Below, piece after piece: positions 49,345-57,521 of a stretch of DNA of 64,000 nucleotides. Positions within the stretch are counted from its first letter, which is position 1. Each line of letters begins with the position of its first letter. The DNA comes from Haloarchaeobius sp. FL176 (lineage in GTDB: Archaea; Halobacteriota; Halobacteria; Halobacteriales; Natrialbaceae): positions 372,001 through 436,000 of the forward strand of contig NZ_JANJYH010000002.1 in NCBI RefSeq assembly GCF_024609245.1, read 5' to 3'. Under the pieces are notes generated by a model. That model was given only the letters and a program-made list of their open reading frames with translations, made no database searches and was not told where the DNA came from. The position numbers were made by a program, and so were the translations under genes.

Positions 49345-50187
49345 TCAGCGGAGGTACTCGTCAACGTAGCGCGTCGTCGCCCGGAGCGTCGCATCGCTCA
49401 GCTGCCAGGTGTGCGTCCAGTACTGTGGTCGGAGTTCGCGGCCGTCGTGGATCGAGAACGACGCGTGGTCGTAACAGCCCGAGCCGTGCCACCGCGTCTC
49501 GCCGCCGAACAGCGTCGTGTCGGCGTAGCTGGTGGCCAGCGGTGTCACCACGACCGTCTCGAGGTCCCGCCGGGCGACCACTCCGAGGTCGTGCTCGCAG
49601 CGACTGCCGTTGACCGCGGCGGCGATGTCGGGCCGGACGACGGTGTGGAGCCACTCGTGGACGGCCATGTTCTCCGAGACGGCGCGGTCGTCCCAGAACT
49701 CGGTCGCGCCGAGGTTCGCGAACGCGACGGCCCCGCCGCTCGCCACGTCGCGGTTCGCGGCCCCGTAGCCGAGCACTTGGTCGAACGGGAGTCGTGGGAG
49801 GTAGAGGTGACAGGCGCCGTCGTCGTAGGCGTCGCGGTCGCGGAGCCAGCGCTCGACGCTGTCGAACAGCGCCTGCTGGTCCGCCGTCGAGACCGCGTCG
49901 GGCGGGACCGGCTTACCAGCGGTGACGCTCGTTTCGACGCTCACGTCGAGGCTACGCTCGGCGCGTGTGGCGACCTGCTCGACGCCGACGCGGACGGCGT
50001 CCCTAGCGGCGCGGGTGGTCTCGTTCCAGCCGAACCGCCCGTCGGGGTGGACGGAGACCGCGAGCCGCGGGGGCTGTCGCGCCGGGCATCCCGCGGCGAG
50101 CCCGCCGAGGGCGGCCGTCCCGACGGCCCCGAGCAGTCGCCGTCTGGAGGGCGAGTGCACGTCCGGACGGTCGCGGCTTCCCGACAT
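49345..50187 (-). CDS. Tat-exported lipoprotein with HExxH (putative metallopeptidase)
   Basis: A 280-residue exported protein. The Tat/lipobox signal is SPSRRRLLGAVGTAALGGLA and then AGC (about 12-34). The mature domain contains NMAVHEWLHTVVRPD (about 173-187), where HEWLH is a zinc-peptidase HExxH site. GCYDHASFSIHDGRELRPQY further on may carry the third ligand (His or Asp). No whole-family match is recognised. The alternative that this is a sugar- or lipid-acting protein with a chance HExxH cannot be excluded. The start at 50187 is set by the signal peptide. Confidence 0.7.
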   Translation of the reverse strand: MSGSRDRPDVHSPSRRRLLGAVGTAALGGLAAGCPARQPPRLAVSVHPDGRFGWNETTRAARDAVRVGVEQVATRAERSLDVSVETSVTAGKPVPPDAVSTADQQALFDSVERWLRDRDAYDDGACHLYLPRLPFDQVLGYGAANRDVASGGAVAFANLGATEFWDDRAVSENMAVHEWLHTVVRPDIAAAVNGSRCEHDLGVVARRDLETVVVTPLATSYADTTLFGGETRWHGSGCYDHASFSIHDGRELRPQYWTHTWQLSDATLRATTRYVDEYLR

Positions 50188-50262
50188 ACGCTTTGGGGCG
50201 CAGTCAGCCGACTGCGCCGCCCCGCCCCAACGATTATCCCGACCCCCGCCCATCTCTCAGGT

Positions 50263-50538
50263 ATGGCAGACGTGCTGTCCGACGAGGAGGTCGACGAGCA
50301 GCTCCCCGAGGGCTGGGACCGCGACGGCGACGAGGTCGTCCGCGTCTTCGAGTTCGACGACTACATGAAGGGCGTCAACTTCGCCCAGCTGACGGGCGAG
50401 ATCGCCGAGGCACAGTTCCACCACCCGGAGCTCATCATCCGGTACAAGGAGGTCGAGGTCCGGTTCACCAGCCACGAGGCGGGTGGCATCACCGAGCAAG
50501 ACATCGAGATGGCGGAGATCCTCAACGCGGAAGTGTAA
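50263..50538 (+). CDS. pterin-4a-carbinolamine dehydratase
   Basis: A 91-residue PCD/DCoH domain: LPEGWDRDGDEVVRVFEFDD (about 14-33), AEAQFHHPELIIRYKEVEVR (about 48-67) and FTSHEAGGITEQDIEMAEIL (about 68-87). The HHP and late His are the catalytic histidines of the family. It dehydrates the carbinolamine of pterin cofactors and may act in tetrahydropterin recycling or moonlight. A TATA-like ACGATTAT (50231-50238) lies about 28 nt upstream. The next gene begins 2 nt after the stop. Confidence 0.92.
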   Translation: MADVLSDEEVDEQLPEGWDRDGDEVVRVFEFDDYMKGVNFAQLTGEIAEAQFHHPELIIRYKEVEVRFTSHEAGGITEQDIEMAEILNAEV

Positions 50539-50540
50539 GG

Positions 50541-50918
50541 GTGGAGGCGGCGTACGTCGCCCGGCTCCGATTCCGCCTCGCGCCGGCCGAGGGGCGGGTC
50601 TCGGTCGACCCGGCGACGTTCGAGACGACCGTCTTCCGGGAGGCGGCGGAGCCCGGGAGCGACGGCTGGCTGTTCTTCCGCGACCACTGCTGGCGCGGCG
50701 AGTTCAACGACCCCGAACACGTCCGGGCGCTGCTTTCGGACGCGCTCGGCGTCCCCGTCGAGGACGCCACGTTCAGCGAGCTACGGACCGACGAGGCGTA
50801 CCTCGACGCGTTGCGAGCGGCGGTCGATGAGAACCTCGACCTGTTCAACGCCGACTCGACGAGCGAGGCGCTGACGAAGTACTTCGGGAGCTCCATCCAC
50901 GTCGTCGACGAGTTGTGA
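50541..50918 (+). CDS. LWR-salt protein
   Basis: A 125-residue protein matching the haloarchaeal LWR-salt family, named for the WLFFRDHLWRGE-type motif. Here it reads WLFFRDHCWRGEFND (about 43-57), so the Leu of LWR is Cys. The N-terminus AAYVARLRFRLAP and the end TSEALTKYFGSSIHVVDEL fit. The function is unknown. The start is GTG, 2 nt after the dehydratase stop, so the two are an operon. Confidence 0.85.
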   Translation: MEAAYVARLRFRLAPAEGRVSVDPATFETTVFREAAEPGSDGWLFFRDHCWRGEFNDPEHVRALLSDALGVPVEDATFSELRTDEAYLDALRAAVDENLDLFNADSTSEALTKYFGSSIHVVDEL

Positions 50919-50935
50919 GCGCCGAGCGGGCGGGG

Positions 50936-51553
50936 TCAGTCCCGTAGCCGTGCGATGCGCGCCGACCCCGAAGTGGCGTCGATGTGGACCTGGACGGTCT
51001 GGTCGCCGGCTTCCGCGGGGACGATCCAGGAGCCCGTGGTCCGGTACGGCTCCTCGGTGACCCTCGGGTCGTCGTAGCCGTGAGCGGTCAGCTCCTCGAT
51101 TGCGAGTTCCTCGGCCTCGTCGGCGTCGTTGATCGTCGGCTCATCGGTCATCCGGATGGTCACCACCGGCACGTGGGCGGTCCGGACGACGCGTTCGGTG
51201 ACGCTGCCGATGATGGCACGGTCGACGCCGGTCCGACCGTGGGTGCCCATGACGATCATGTCGGCCTCCGCCTCGTCGGCGTAGTCGAGGATGGTCTCGT
51301 GCGGGATGCCCTGCCGGACGGCGGTCACCACCTCGACACCGTCCTCGCGGGCGGCGTTGCCGACGGTCTCGACGGTCCGCTCGGCCTCCTCGCTCGCCCG
51401 CTCCGCCGCGGTCTCGTCGCGGTAGGGGTCCTCGGTGACGACCGAGAGCACGTGCAGAGTCGCGCCGTACTGCCCGGCGAGGTCGATGGCGTGGCGTCGT
51501 GCCCGGTTCGTCGCGTCACTTCCGTCGGTGGGATACAGCACGGTGTCGTACAT
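50936..51553 (-). CDS. UspA universal stress protein with C-terminal extension
   Basis: A 205-residue protein. The USP domain (1-138) begins MYDTVLYPTDGSDATNRARR and has the nucleotide-binding tail VMGTHGRTGVDRAIIGSVTE (G-2x-G-9x-G-S/T, about 97-116), so ATP binding is expected. Residues 140-205 are an extra beta-rich part (GSWIVPAEAGDQTVQVHIDA), found in some haloarchaeal paralogues. Promoter TATA GTTTAAGT on the minus strand (51579-51586) is about 29 nt upstream of the ATG, so the transcript is probably leaderless. Confidence 0.9.
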   Translation of the reverse strand: MYDTVLYPTDGSDATNRARRHAIDLAGQYGATLHVLSVVTEDPYRDETAAERASEEAERTVETVGNAAREDGVEVVTAVRQGIPHETILDYADEAEADMIVMGTHGRTGVDRAIIGSVTERVVRTAHVPVVTIRMTDEPTINDADEAEELAIEELTAHGYDDPRVTEEPYRTTGSWIVPAEAGDQTVQVHIDATSGSARIARLRD

Positions 51554-51714
51554 ACGTCACCGTTGAGACTCAGCGGACTTAAACGCGGGCGGCGATTCCC
51601 GTCTGCTGGCGTCAGGCGCAGACGGCGGCGACCGGCGGACCCATAGCCACCACGGTACAGTGGAGGCACAGCCCCGGAAGACACTTACCGGCAACCGTCC
51701 TAGCCTCGACTCCG

Positions 51715-52389
51715 ATGCCGCCCGAGTACGACTACTGGCTGCTGGACCTCGACGGCACCCTCGTCGACGTGGACTGGTCGTACACCCGCGAGGTGTTCGA
51801 CCGGGTCGGCGACCGGCTCGGCTACCGGTTCACCGACCGAGAGGCCCACACCCTCTGGCACGGCCTCACCGGCAAGCGGGACGACCAGCTCCGCGCGTGG
51901 GGCATCGATCCCGCCGAGTTCTGGCCCGCCTTCCACGCGGTCGAGGACCCGCAGGTCCGCGCCGAGAACACGTTCCTCCACCCCGACGCCGAGTTCGTCG
52001 GCGACCTCGACTGCCCCGTCGGCCTCGTCACGCACTGCCAGCAGTTCCTCGCCGACCCCGTCATCGACGAGGTCGGCATCCGCGACTGGTTCGACGCCAT
52101 CGTCTGCTGTACGGACGACACCGGCTGGAAGCCCGACCCGTCGCCCGTCTACCACGCGCTGCGGGACATGGGCGTCGCGAGACCGCCCGTCGCCACCGAC
52201 GGCGGCGTCGCGACCGACAGACGGGGCGTCCTCGCCGGCGACGGCAGCGGCGACGTCGGCGCGGCTTGGAACGCCGGCCTCGACGCCATCCACGTCGAAC
52301 GCCACGGCCACGAGTTCCGCGGGCACTGCGTGATGGGCGACCACCGCGTCGAGACGTTCGCGGACCTGTGGGCCGACGACCGGTACTGA
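51715..52389 (+). CDS. HAD-superfamily hydrolase
   Basis: A 224-residue HAD phosphatase. Motif I is LLDLDGTLVDVDW (about 9-21), Motif II is GLVTHCQQF (Thr, about 103-111), Motif III Lys is in TGWKPDPSPVYHAL (about 140-153), and Motif IV is VLAGDGSGDVGAAWNAGL (about 177-194). The cap is the four-helix type of phosphoglycolate phosphatase-like members. The substrate cannot be told. It is monocistronic and convergent with the small membrane protein gene. Confidence 0.88.
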   Translation: MPPEYDYWLLDLDGTLVDVDWSYTREVFDRVGDRLGYRFTDREAHTLWHGLTGKRDDQLRAWGIDPAEFWPAFHAVEDPQVRAENTFLHPDAEFVGDLDCPVGLVTHCQQFLADPVIDEVGIRDWFDAIVCCTDDTGWKPDPSPVYHALRDMGVARPPVATDGGVATDRRGVLAGDGSGDVGAAWNAGLDAIHVERHGHEFRGHCVMGDHRVETFADLWADDRY

Positions 52390-52402
52390 CCGCGCCGCAG
52401 AA

Positions 52403-52729
52403 TCAGTCCTCTTCGTCCTCGCCGTCCGGCAGCCGATGCACCGCCCGCAGCCACCGCTCCTTGGCGGCCTGCCCGGGGAAGGCGTACCGGTCGGACGTGA
52501 TGTCCCAGGGCGTCCCCATCACCGGACCGACGGCCTTCCCGTGCAGGCTCCGCCAGCTCCCGACCGCGACGAGGACCGCAATCAGCGAAAGGAACACGCC
52601 GACCGCGACGCCCATGAGGCCGCCGATGGAGACCGCGACGAGTACGACGGTCAGCAGGAGCCCGCCCGCGGTGACCCCGAACAGCGCCAGTCGGGCGTGG
52701 CTGCCCGTTATCTCGACGGAGTCCGACAT
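52403..52729 (-). CDS. small two-helix membrane protein
   Basis: A 108-residue protein. Two helices (LALFGVTAGGLLLTVVLVAV, GLMGVAVGVFLSLIAVLVAV) are followed by a short soluble tail with WRSLHGKAVGPVMGTPWDIT and WLRAVHRLPDGEDEED. It is a haloarchaeal hypothetical of unknown function. The ATG at 52729 begins MSDSVEITG; the earlier ATG at 52768 would cover the AT-rich promoter ATTATATCT (minus strand, about 52750-52758). Confidence 0.7.
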   Translation of the reverse strand: MSDSVEITGSHARLALFGVTAGGLLLTVVLVAVSIGGLMGVAVGVFLSLIAVLVAVGSWRSLHGKAVGPVMGTPWDITSDRYAFPGQAAKERWLRAVHRLPDGEDEED

Positions 52730-52903
52730 TGTCGGCGGTTCGTCCCGGACAGATATAATGTTTCGCACCAGTGGGGTACCCCGACTTGGGCCGTCCGCCG
52801 GTCACTGCAGTCGAGCGGTTCGGTGACGAGAGAACTGCTGTCCAGCTCCCGACACGCCCGGCTTGCTATCGGATCCACGGAACGAGGATGGTGCGTTGAC
52901 GGG

Positions 52904-54811
52904 CTACAGCGAGTAGCCTGCCAGTCCGTCGGCTACCCCCTCCGCAGAGTCCAGCGCCGCGACCAGCGTCTGCACGCCCGCCTTCTCGACGCGGTCGGGG
53001 TTGCCCAGCAGCCGGACGCGCTCGGTCCCACAGGGGACGAACCCCATGTCCAGTTTCTCGGCGGTCGCCCGGAGCCCGAGCGCCACGTCCGCGTCGCCCC
53101 CGTCGACGACCCGTGCGGGGCTCTCGTGCGCCCGCCGGCCGGCGTCGAAGCCGTCGATGGACTCGACGATGTCGTGGCGGTCGACGCCGCGTTCCTCAGC
53201 GAGGTCGGTCAGCGCGTTCGCGAGCGTCGTCCGCAGGCCCGAGGACGTGGTCCGGTTGACGAACCGCAGGTCCCGGTCGGCGAGGTCGTCGAGTCCGGAC
53301 ACATCGTCGGGGTTGCCGTGCGGGACGACGAGCCCCCACTCACGGGTCCAGTCCGCCAGCAGCGCCGGCTCCTCGGCCTCGCTCTCGCGGTCGAGGTCGA
53401 CGGGTCCGGCGACGACTGCAACGTCCGGCACGTCGGCTCGGAGCCGCCGGAGCCCCGGGCGCGTGCCGACGCCCAGGTAGCGCGCGGTGGGGACCCGGTC
53501 GAGCGCGAGCGAGAGCAGCGGGTCGTCCTCGCCGACGCCGAAGACGGCCGGCGGACGCACGTCCGGCGAGAACAGCTGGACGGTGACGGTCTCGCCGGCG
53601 TCGAGGTAGGTGACGTCTGCGGGCATCTCGACGACGCCGTCGGCTTCGGCGAGGCTGGTCGTCGCGCCGGAGCCCTTGTCGACGGGGTAGACGAGCGTTC
53701 GGCCGTCGCCGTCCTCGACCAGCCCGACAGAGACGAACCGGTGGCGACCCTCGGCGTGGCGCTCGCGCTCGGCGAGCTCGCCCGTCGTGGTCGCCATCGC
53801 GGACTCGGGGAGCCCGGCGGCCCGACGGATGGCGGGCGCGACGAAGGTGCGGAAGATGGTCAGCGCGGAGACGGGGTAGCCCGGGAGGCCGACGTACGCG
53901 CTGTCTTCGAGTTCCCCGACGAGCATCGGCTTGCCGGGCTTGACGGCGACGCCGTGGACGAGCAGCTCGCCGCGCTTCTCGACGACGCGATACACCACGT
54001 CGACGGCGCTCGCGCTGGTGCTGCCCGAGGAGAGCACGAGGTCGCACTCGTCGGCGGCCCGGGAGAGCACGCGCTCCATCTCGTCGTAGTCGTCGCCGGT
54101 GTGCGGGTAGAGCTCCGGAACGCCGCCGGCGTCGGCGACGCCCGCAGCGACGCTGTAGCTGTTCACGTCGTAGATCTGTCCTCGCTCGTCGTGAAGTTCG
54201 TCGCCCGGTCTGACGAGCTCCTCGCCCGTGGAGACGATACCCACCGTCGGCTGGCCCGTCACCGGTACCTCGTCGACGCCCAGTGCCGAGAGCAGGCCGA
54301 CCTCGCGGGGCGTGATCCGGGTGCCGGGGCCGAGCGCGCGTTCACCCGCCGCGACGTCGGTGCCCGCGAAGGCGACGTTCTCGCCGGGCGTGACGCTCGA
54401 CCTGACCGCGACGTGCTCCACGCCGTCGCCGTTCTCGACCAGGTCGGTCTCCTCGACCATCACCATCGCGTCCGCGCCGGCCGGCATCACTGCGCCCGTC
54501 GATATCTCGACGCACTCGCCGCCGCCGACGGTCACGTCGGGTTCCGTGCCCGCGTCCACGCGGCCGACGAGGTCCAGCGTCGCCGGCTCCGTCTCGCCCG
54601 CGCCGAAGGTGTCCGCCGCCCGGAGCGCGTAGCCGTCGAGCTTCGCGCGGTCGAACCCCGGCACGTCGCGCTCCGCGTCGATGCGCTCGGCGAGCACGCG
54701 ACCGCGCGCCTCACCGAGCGATACCGTCTCCGGCTCGGGCTCGAGGTCGAGGCTCGCGATGGCCTCGTGGGCCTCCTCGGGCGGTGCCAGCTCGCGGAAC
54801 TCCTTCCTCAT
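52904..54811 (-). CDS. moeA: MoeA molybdopterin molybdenumtransferase with C-terminal PBP-like domain
   Basis: A 635-residue protein. Residues 1-400 are MoeA: FDRAKLDGYALRAADTFGAG, GGGECVEISTGAVMPAGADA, VGIVSTGEELVRPGDELHDE, SSGSTSASAVDVVYRVVE and KPGKPMLVGELEDSAYVGLP. These sites bind adenylated molybdopterin and insert Mo or W. Residues about 415-635 are a second domain of the periplasmic-binding-protein fold (RYLGVGTRPGLRRLRADVPD, FVNRTTSSGLRTTLANAL, LGLRATAEKLDMGFVPCGTE), as in MoeA-LysR-substrate fusions thought to sense oxyanions. The start overlaps the stop of the second moeA gene (ATGA). Confidence 0.9.
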   Translation of the reverse strand: MRKEFRELAPPEEAHEAIASLDLEPEPETVSLGEARGRVLAERIDAERDVPGFDRAKLDGYALRAADTFGAGETEPATLDLVGRVDAGTEPDVTVGGGECVEISTGAVMPAGADAMVMVEETDLVENGDGVEHVAVRSSVTPGENVAFAGTDVAAGERALGPGTRITPREVGLLSALGVDEVPVTGQPTVGIVSTGEELVRPGDELHDERGQIYDVNSYSVAAGVADAGGVPELYPHTGDDYDEMERVLSRAADECDLVLSSGSTSASAVDVVYRVVEKRGELLVHGVAVKPGKPMLVGELEDSAYVGLPGYPVSALTIFRTFVAPAIRRAAGLPESAMATTTGELAERERHAEGRHRFVSVGLVEDGDGRTLVYPVDKGSGATTSLAEADGVVEMPADVTYLDAGETVTVQLFSPDVRPPAVFGVGEDDPLLSLALDRVPTARYLGVGTRPGLRRLRADVPDVAVVAGPVDLDRESEAEEPALLADWTREWGLVVPHGNPDDVSGLDDLADRDLRFVNRTTSSGLRTTLANALTDLAEERGVDRHDIVESIDGFDAGRRAHESPARVVDGGDADVALGLRATAEKLDMGFVPCGTERVRLLGNPDRVEKAGVQTLVAALDSAEGVADGLAGYSL

Positions 54812-56037
54812 GGCGACCACCCCCAGCGCTGGACGGCGACGAGGTCGCCCTCCGGCAGCCCTTCGATGCCCTCGCGTATCTCGATCCAACCGTCGGCGAG
54901 GCCGACGGAGGAGTGCGACAGCTCCCCGTCGGTCCGGATGGGGACGGCGACGCGCTGCCCGCCTTCGGCGTCGAAGCGCACCCGGACGTACGTCCTGACG
55001 CCCGGCTCGGAGGGGACCTTCCGGGTGAGCATCGCGGGGCCGGTCGGCGGCTCCTCGTGTTCGCGTCCGTCCGCCCACGTCACAGCGGGCCTGAGGAACT
55101 GTACCGCGCCGACGACGCAGGCGGCGGGCCCGCCCGGGAGCATCACGACCGGTGTCCCGTCGACCGCGCCGAGCCCGAGCGACTCGCCGGGTGTCGCCGC
55201 GATGCCGTGGACGTCGAGGTCCCCGACGGTCGTCAGCGCGTCCGGCACGAGGTCGTTCTCGCCGAGCCCGGAGCCGCCGGTGGTGGCGACGACGTCGGCG
55301 TCGGCGGCCGCGTCTCGGAGCGCGTCGGCGATAGCTCCCCGGTCGGCCGGAACCGGCTCGCGGCGCTCGGCGACGCCACCCCAGCGCTCGACCAGGCGGG
55401 CGACCGTCAGCGAGTCTGTTTCGACGCTCTCGCCCCGTCCCGGCTCGCCGGTCACGAGGCCATCACCGGTCGGTACGACCGCGACCCGGGGCCGGTCACT
55501 GACTGCGACGGTCTCGACGCCGGCAGCGAGCAGCAGCCCGAGGTCCGGCGGACGGAGGCGATGCCCCGGCTCGTACAGGGGCTCGTCGGCAGCGACGTCG
55601 GAGCCGACCGTCACGACCCCGTCGCAGACCGCGACGGGGTCGAACACCTCGACCGTGTCGTCGATCCGGGTCGCCCCGCCGACCGGGACGACGGCGTCCG
55701 CTCCCGACGGTAACGGGTCGCCCGCGTCGACGCGACGTGCGCCCCCCGTCTTCTCGGTGTCGCCGATGGCGGCATCGGCCGCGAGCAAGGCTGGCGAGCG
55801 GTCGCTCGCGCCGAAGGTCGCACTCGCGCTCACGGCGAACCCGTCGACGGCGGCCCGCGACTCGCCCGGCACGGGCCGCGTCGACGCGACCGACTCGGCT
55901 AGCGTCCGCCCGTCAGCCGACGCCACGGCGACGGTCTCCGCCCGGTCGACCGCGGCGACACGCTTCTGGAGGGCTGCCCTCGCGTCGTCGATGCGAGTCC
56001 GCTCCCGGAAGCCGGACTCGCGCCTGCGTTCGTCCAT
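54808..56037 (-). CDS. moeA: second MoeA-family molybdopterin molybdenumtransferase
   Basis: A 409-residue MoeA paralogue. SRAAVDGFAVSASATFG (about 60-76), GDPLPSGADAVVPVGGATRI, VAVVPTGDGLVTGEPGRGES, ATTGGSGLGENDLVPDAL and TPGESLGLGAVDGTPVVMLP follow the family order. Several usual sites differ: TGDGLV replaces TGDEL and TTGGSG replaces SSGG/TGGVS. The paralogue may therefore handle a different metal (W vs Mo) or be a partner of the longer MoeA, with which it is coupled by a 4-nt overlap. It is the first gene of the pair. Confidence 0.88.
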   Translation of the reverse strand: MDERRRESGFRERTRIDDARAALQKRVAAVDRAETVAVASADGRTLAESVASTRPVPGESRAAVDGFAVSASATFGASDRSPALLAADAAIGDTEKTGGARRVDAGDPLPSGADAVVPVGGATRIDDTVEVFDPVAVCDGVVTVGSDVAADEPLYEPGHRLRPPDLGLLLAAGVETVAVSDRPRVAVVPTGDGLVTGEPGRGESVETDSLTVARLVERWGGVAERREPVPADRGAIADALRDAAADADVVATTGGSGLGENDLVPDALTTVGDLDVHGIAATPGESLGLGAVDGTPVVMLPGGPAACVVGAVQFLRPAVTWADGREHEEPPTGPAMLTRKVPSEPGVRTYVRVRFDAEGGQRVAVPIRTDGELSHSSVGLADGWIEIREGIEGLPEGDLVAVQRWGWSP

Positions 56038-56097
56038 GTTCGCAGAGTCCGCGGGCTGGAGCAAAAACGTGCGGGGCTGTCGCACGAGACCGCATCC

Positions 56098-56121
56098 GAA
56101 AATTATCAATTTTTATATGAG
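56098..56121. promoter_or_regulatory. AT-rich divergent promoter, moeA pair / GIDE-domain gene
   Basis: The 104-nt gap between divergent starts holds a strongly AT-rich segment with AAAATTATCAATTTTTATAT (56099-56118). It can supply TATA boxes for both directions: it is about 27 nt upstream of the GIDE gene's ATG and about 65 nt from the moeA start. Confidence 0.55.
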
Positions 56122-56141
56122 TCCGCACGAAACCCACGACG

Positions 56142-56921
56142 ATGATGACGCCCTTCCACCAGCTGGCCGTCCTCGCCGGGCTCCTCGTCCTGGGTTACGG
56201 CGGCGCCGTCGGCACGAAGGTCTACCGCATCACCCGCGCCGACCCCATCCCGACGTACCGACTCCGCCACGGCGGGAGCTGCGAGGTCCAGGGCGTCGCC
56301 GGGGTCCACGAGGAGACCGTCTCGGCCCCGTTCACCGGCACCGACTGTCTCGTGTGCCGCTGGACGGTCGAGGAGTACCGGCAGTCCGGCAAGCACAGTC
56401 ACTGGAAGACCGTCGATTCGGGCGTCTGGTCGCGACCGTTCGTCCTCGCGGACGACACCGGCCGGGTGCTCGTCGAGCCGGACGGTGCGGAGTTCTCGCT
56501 CGCGACGGACGACACCGTCCGGGTCGACGGCGGCGACACGCCACCCCACCGCGTCCAGCAGTTCATCGACGCCAACGACCGCGTCGACGACGAGGACAGC
56601 GAGCTCGACCTCGGTGTGATCACCCTCTCGACGGGCAACGACCGCCGCTACGTCGAGGAACGGCTGGACCCGGGCGACAGCGCGTACGTGTTCGGCTCCG
56701 CCCGGGCGAACCGCCGACCTGGGAGCGGCGTCGAGGGCGTCGTGGCCGGCCCCCCGGCCGACGGCACTGGCTCCCGGCTCGATGCGCTGTTCGGCCCCCT
56801 TTTCCTCGTCTCCGATACGACCGAGGCCGGCGTCGTCGGCCGACTCCGTCGGAAGGCGGTCGTTCCGATGCTGCTCGGCGTCGGCCTGGTCGCACTCGGG
56901 CTCACGCCGCTGCTTCCGTGA
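56142..56921 (+). CDS. GIDE-domain membrane protein (MULAN-like, no RING)
   Basis: A 259-residue protein. Helix 1 (LAVLAGLLVLGYGGAVGTKV) is followed by a soluble beta domain (35-215) and helix 2 (AVVPMLLGVGLVALGLTPLL). The soluble part has HGGSCEVQGVAGVHEETVSA, DCLVCRWTVEEYRQSG, HWKTVDSGVWSRPFVLADDT and RRYVEERLDPGDSAYVFGSA. That is the GIDE (BAM) domain of mitochondrial MUL1/MULAN ubiquitin ligases, here without a RING finger. Archaeal members are of unknown function. A second ATG at 56145 is an equally good start. Confidence 0.82.
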   Translation: MMTPFHQLAVLAGLLVLGYGGAVGTKVYRITRADPIPTYRLRHGGSCEVQGVAGVHEETVSAPFTGTDCLVCRWTVEEYRQSGKHSHWKTVDSGVWSRPFVLADDTGRVLVEPDGAEFSLATDDTVRVDGGDTPPHRVQQFIDANDRVDDEDSELDLGVITLSTGNDRRYVEERLDPGDSAYVFGSARANRRPGSGVEGVVAGPPADGTGSRLDALFGPLFLVSDTTEAGVVGRLRRKAVVPMLLGVGLVALGLTPLLP

Positions 56922-57158
56922 GGAGACGTTCTTTCGTTCACGGTCGAGGTCGCGGCCGGCCACCCGGAATGGCTCCGTCTCGTCCTTCGCCTCTCGTGCA
57001 TTCGTGTGGGGCGGTACGGCCACGGCGACCGTGGTTCTCCTCGTCATCGGTTTCGGCACCGTGGCCCGGCTGGCTCTCTGAGAAAGGTGTGCCTGTCTGT
57101 GTCACGCGTCGGTTCCGTCTCCGCGGCCTTTTTCGTCCCCGACCCCCAAGGGAGTCTC

Positions 57159-57515
57159 ATGTCAGCGCTGCGTGACGCGTTGCGGGACCTGCCCGACGCC
57201 GTGTTCGCCGACTTCCTCGAGTCCGAGGAGGCGTACCTCCTCGTCGTCGACCTGCCGGGCGTGTCCACCGAGACGCTCGACATCGTCGTGAGTGACGGTC
57301 GGGTCCGTCTCGAAGCGCGCCGCGAGAAGGACGTACCCCCCGAGTTCCGCTACGAGCGCGAGGAGCGGTCGATGTTCCTCGACGCCGAGTTGCCCCTCCC
57401 CCCGGACGCTACCTCCGAGGGTGCCGAGGCCTCGGTCGAACGCGGCGTCCTCGAGCTCCACCTCCCGAAGCGGCGCGCCGAGGAGACACGAATCGAGATC
57501 AGCGACGACGAGTAA
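57159..57515 (+). CDS. Hsp20/alpha-crystallin small heat-shock protein
   Basis: A 118-residue ACD protein. The N-terminal arm is short (1-20). The alpha-crystallin core has YLLVVDLPGVSTETLDIVVS (about 26-45), VRLEARREKDVPPEFRYERE and SVERGVLELHLPKR (about 93-106). The late strand carries VLELHLPK in place of the usual GVLTVxxPK. It is a holdase chaperone for unfolding proteins. Six nt separate it from the UbiB-like gene, so they form an operon. The start is fixed by the ATG with GGGAG ribosome-binding site at 57150. Confidence 0.88.
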   Translation: MSALRDALRDLPDAVFADFLESEEAYLLVVDLPGVSTETLDIVVSDGRVRLEARREKDVPPEFRYEREERSMFLDAELPLPPDATSEGAEASVERGVLELHLPKRRAEETRIEISDDE

Positions 57516-57521
57516 GCCGGG

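Noticed and set aside
52436-57175. A continuous plus-strand frame of over 1,500 codons
   Set aside because: It lies opposite the two moeA genes and runs through several other genes. Its Arg/Pro/Ser/Ala-rich text has no domain, and such long antisense frames are common in GC-rich haloarchaeal DNA.
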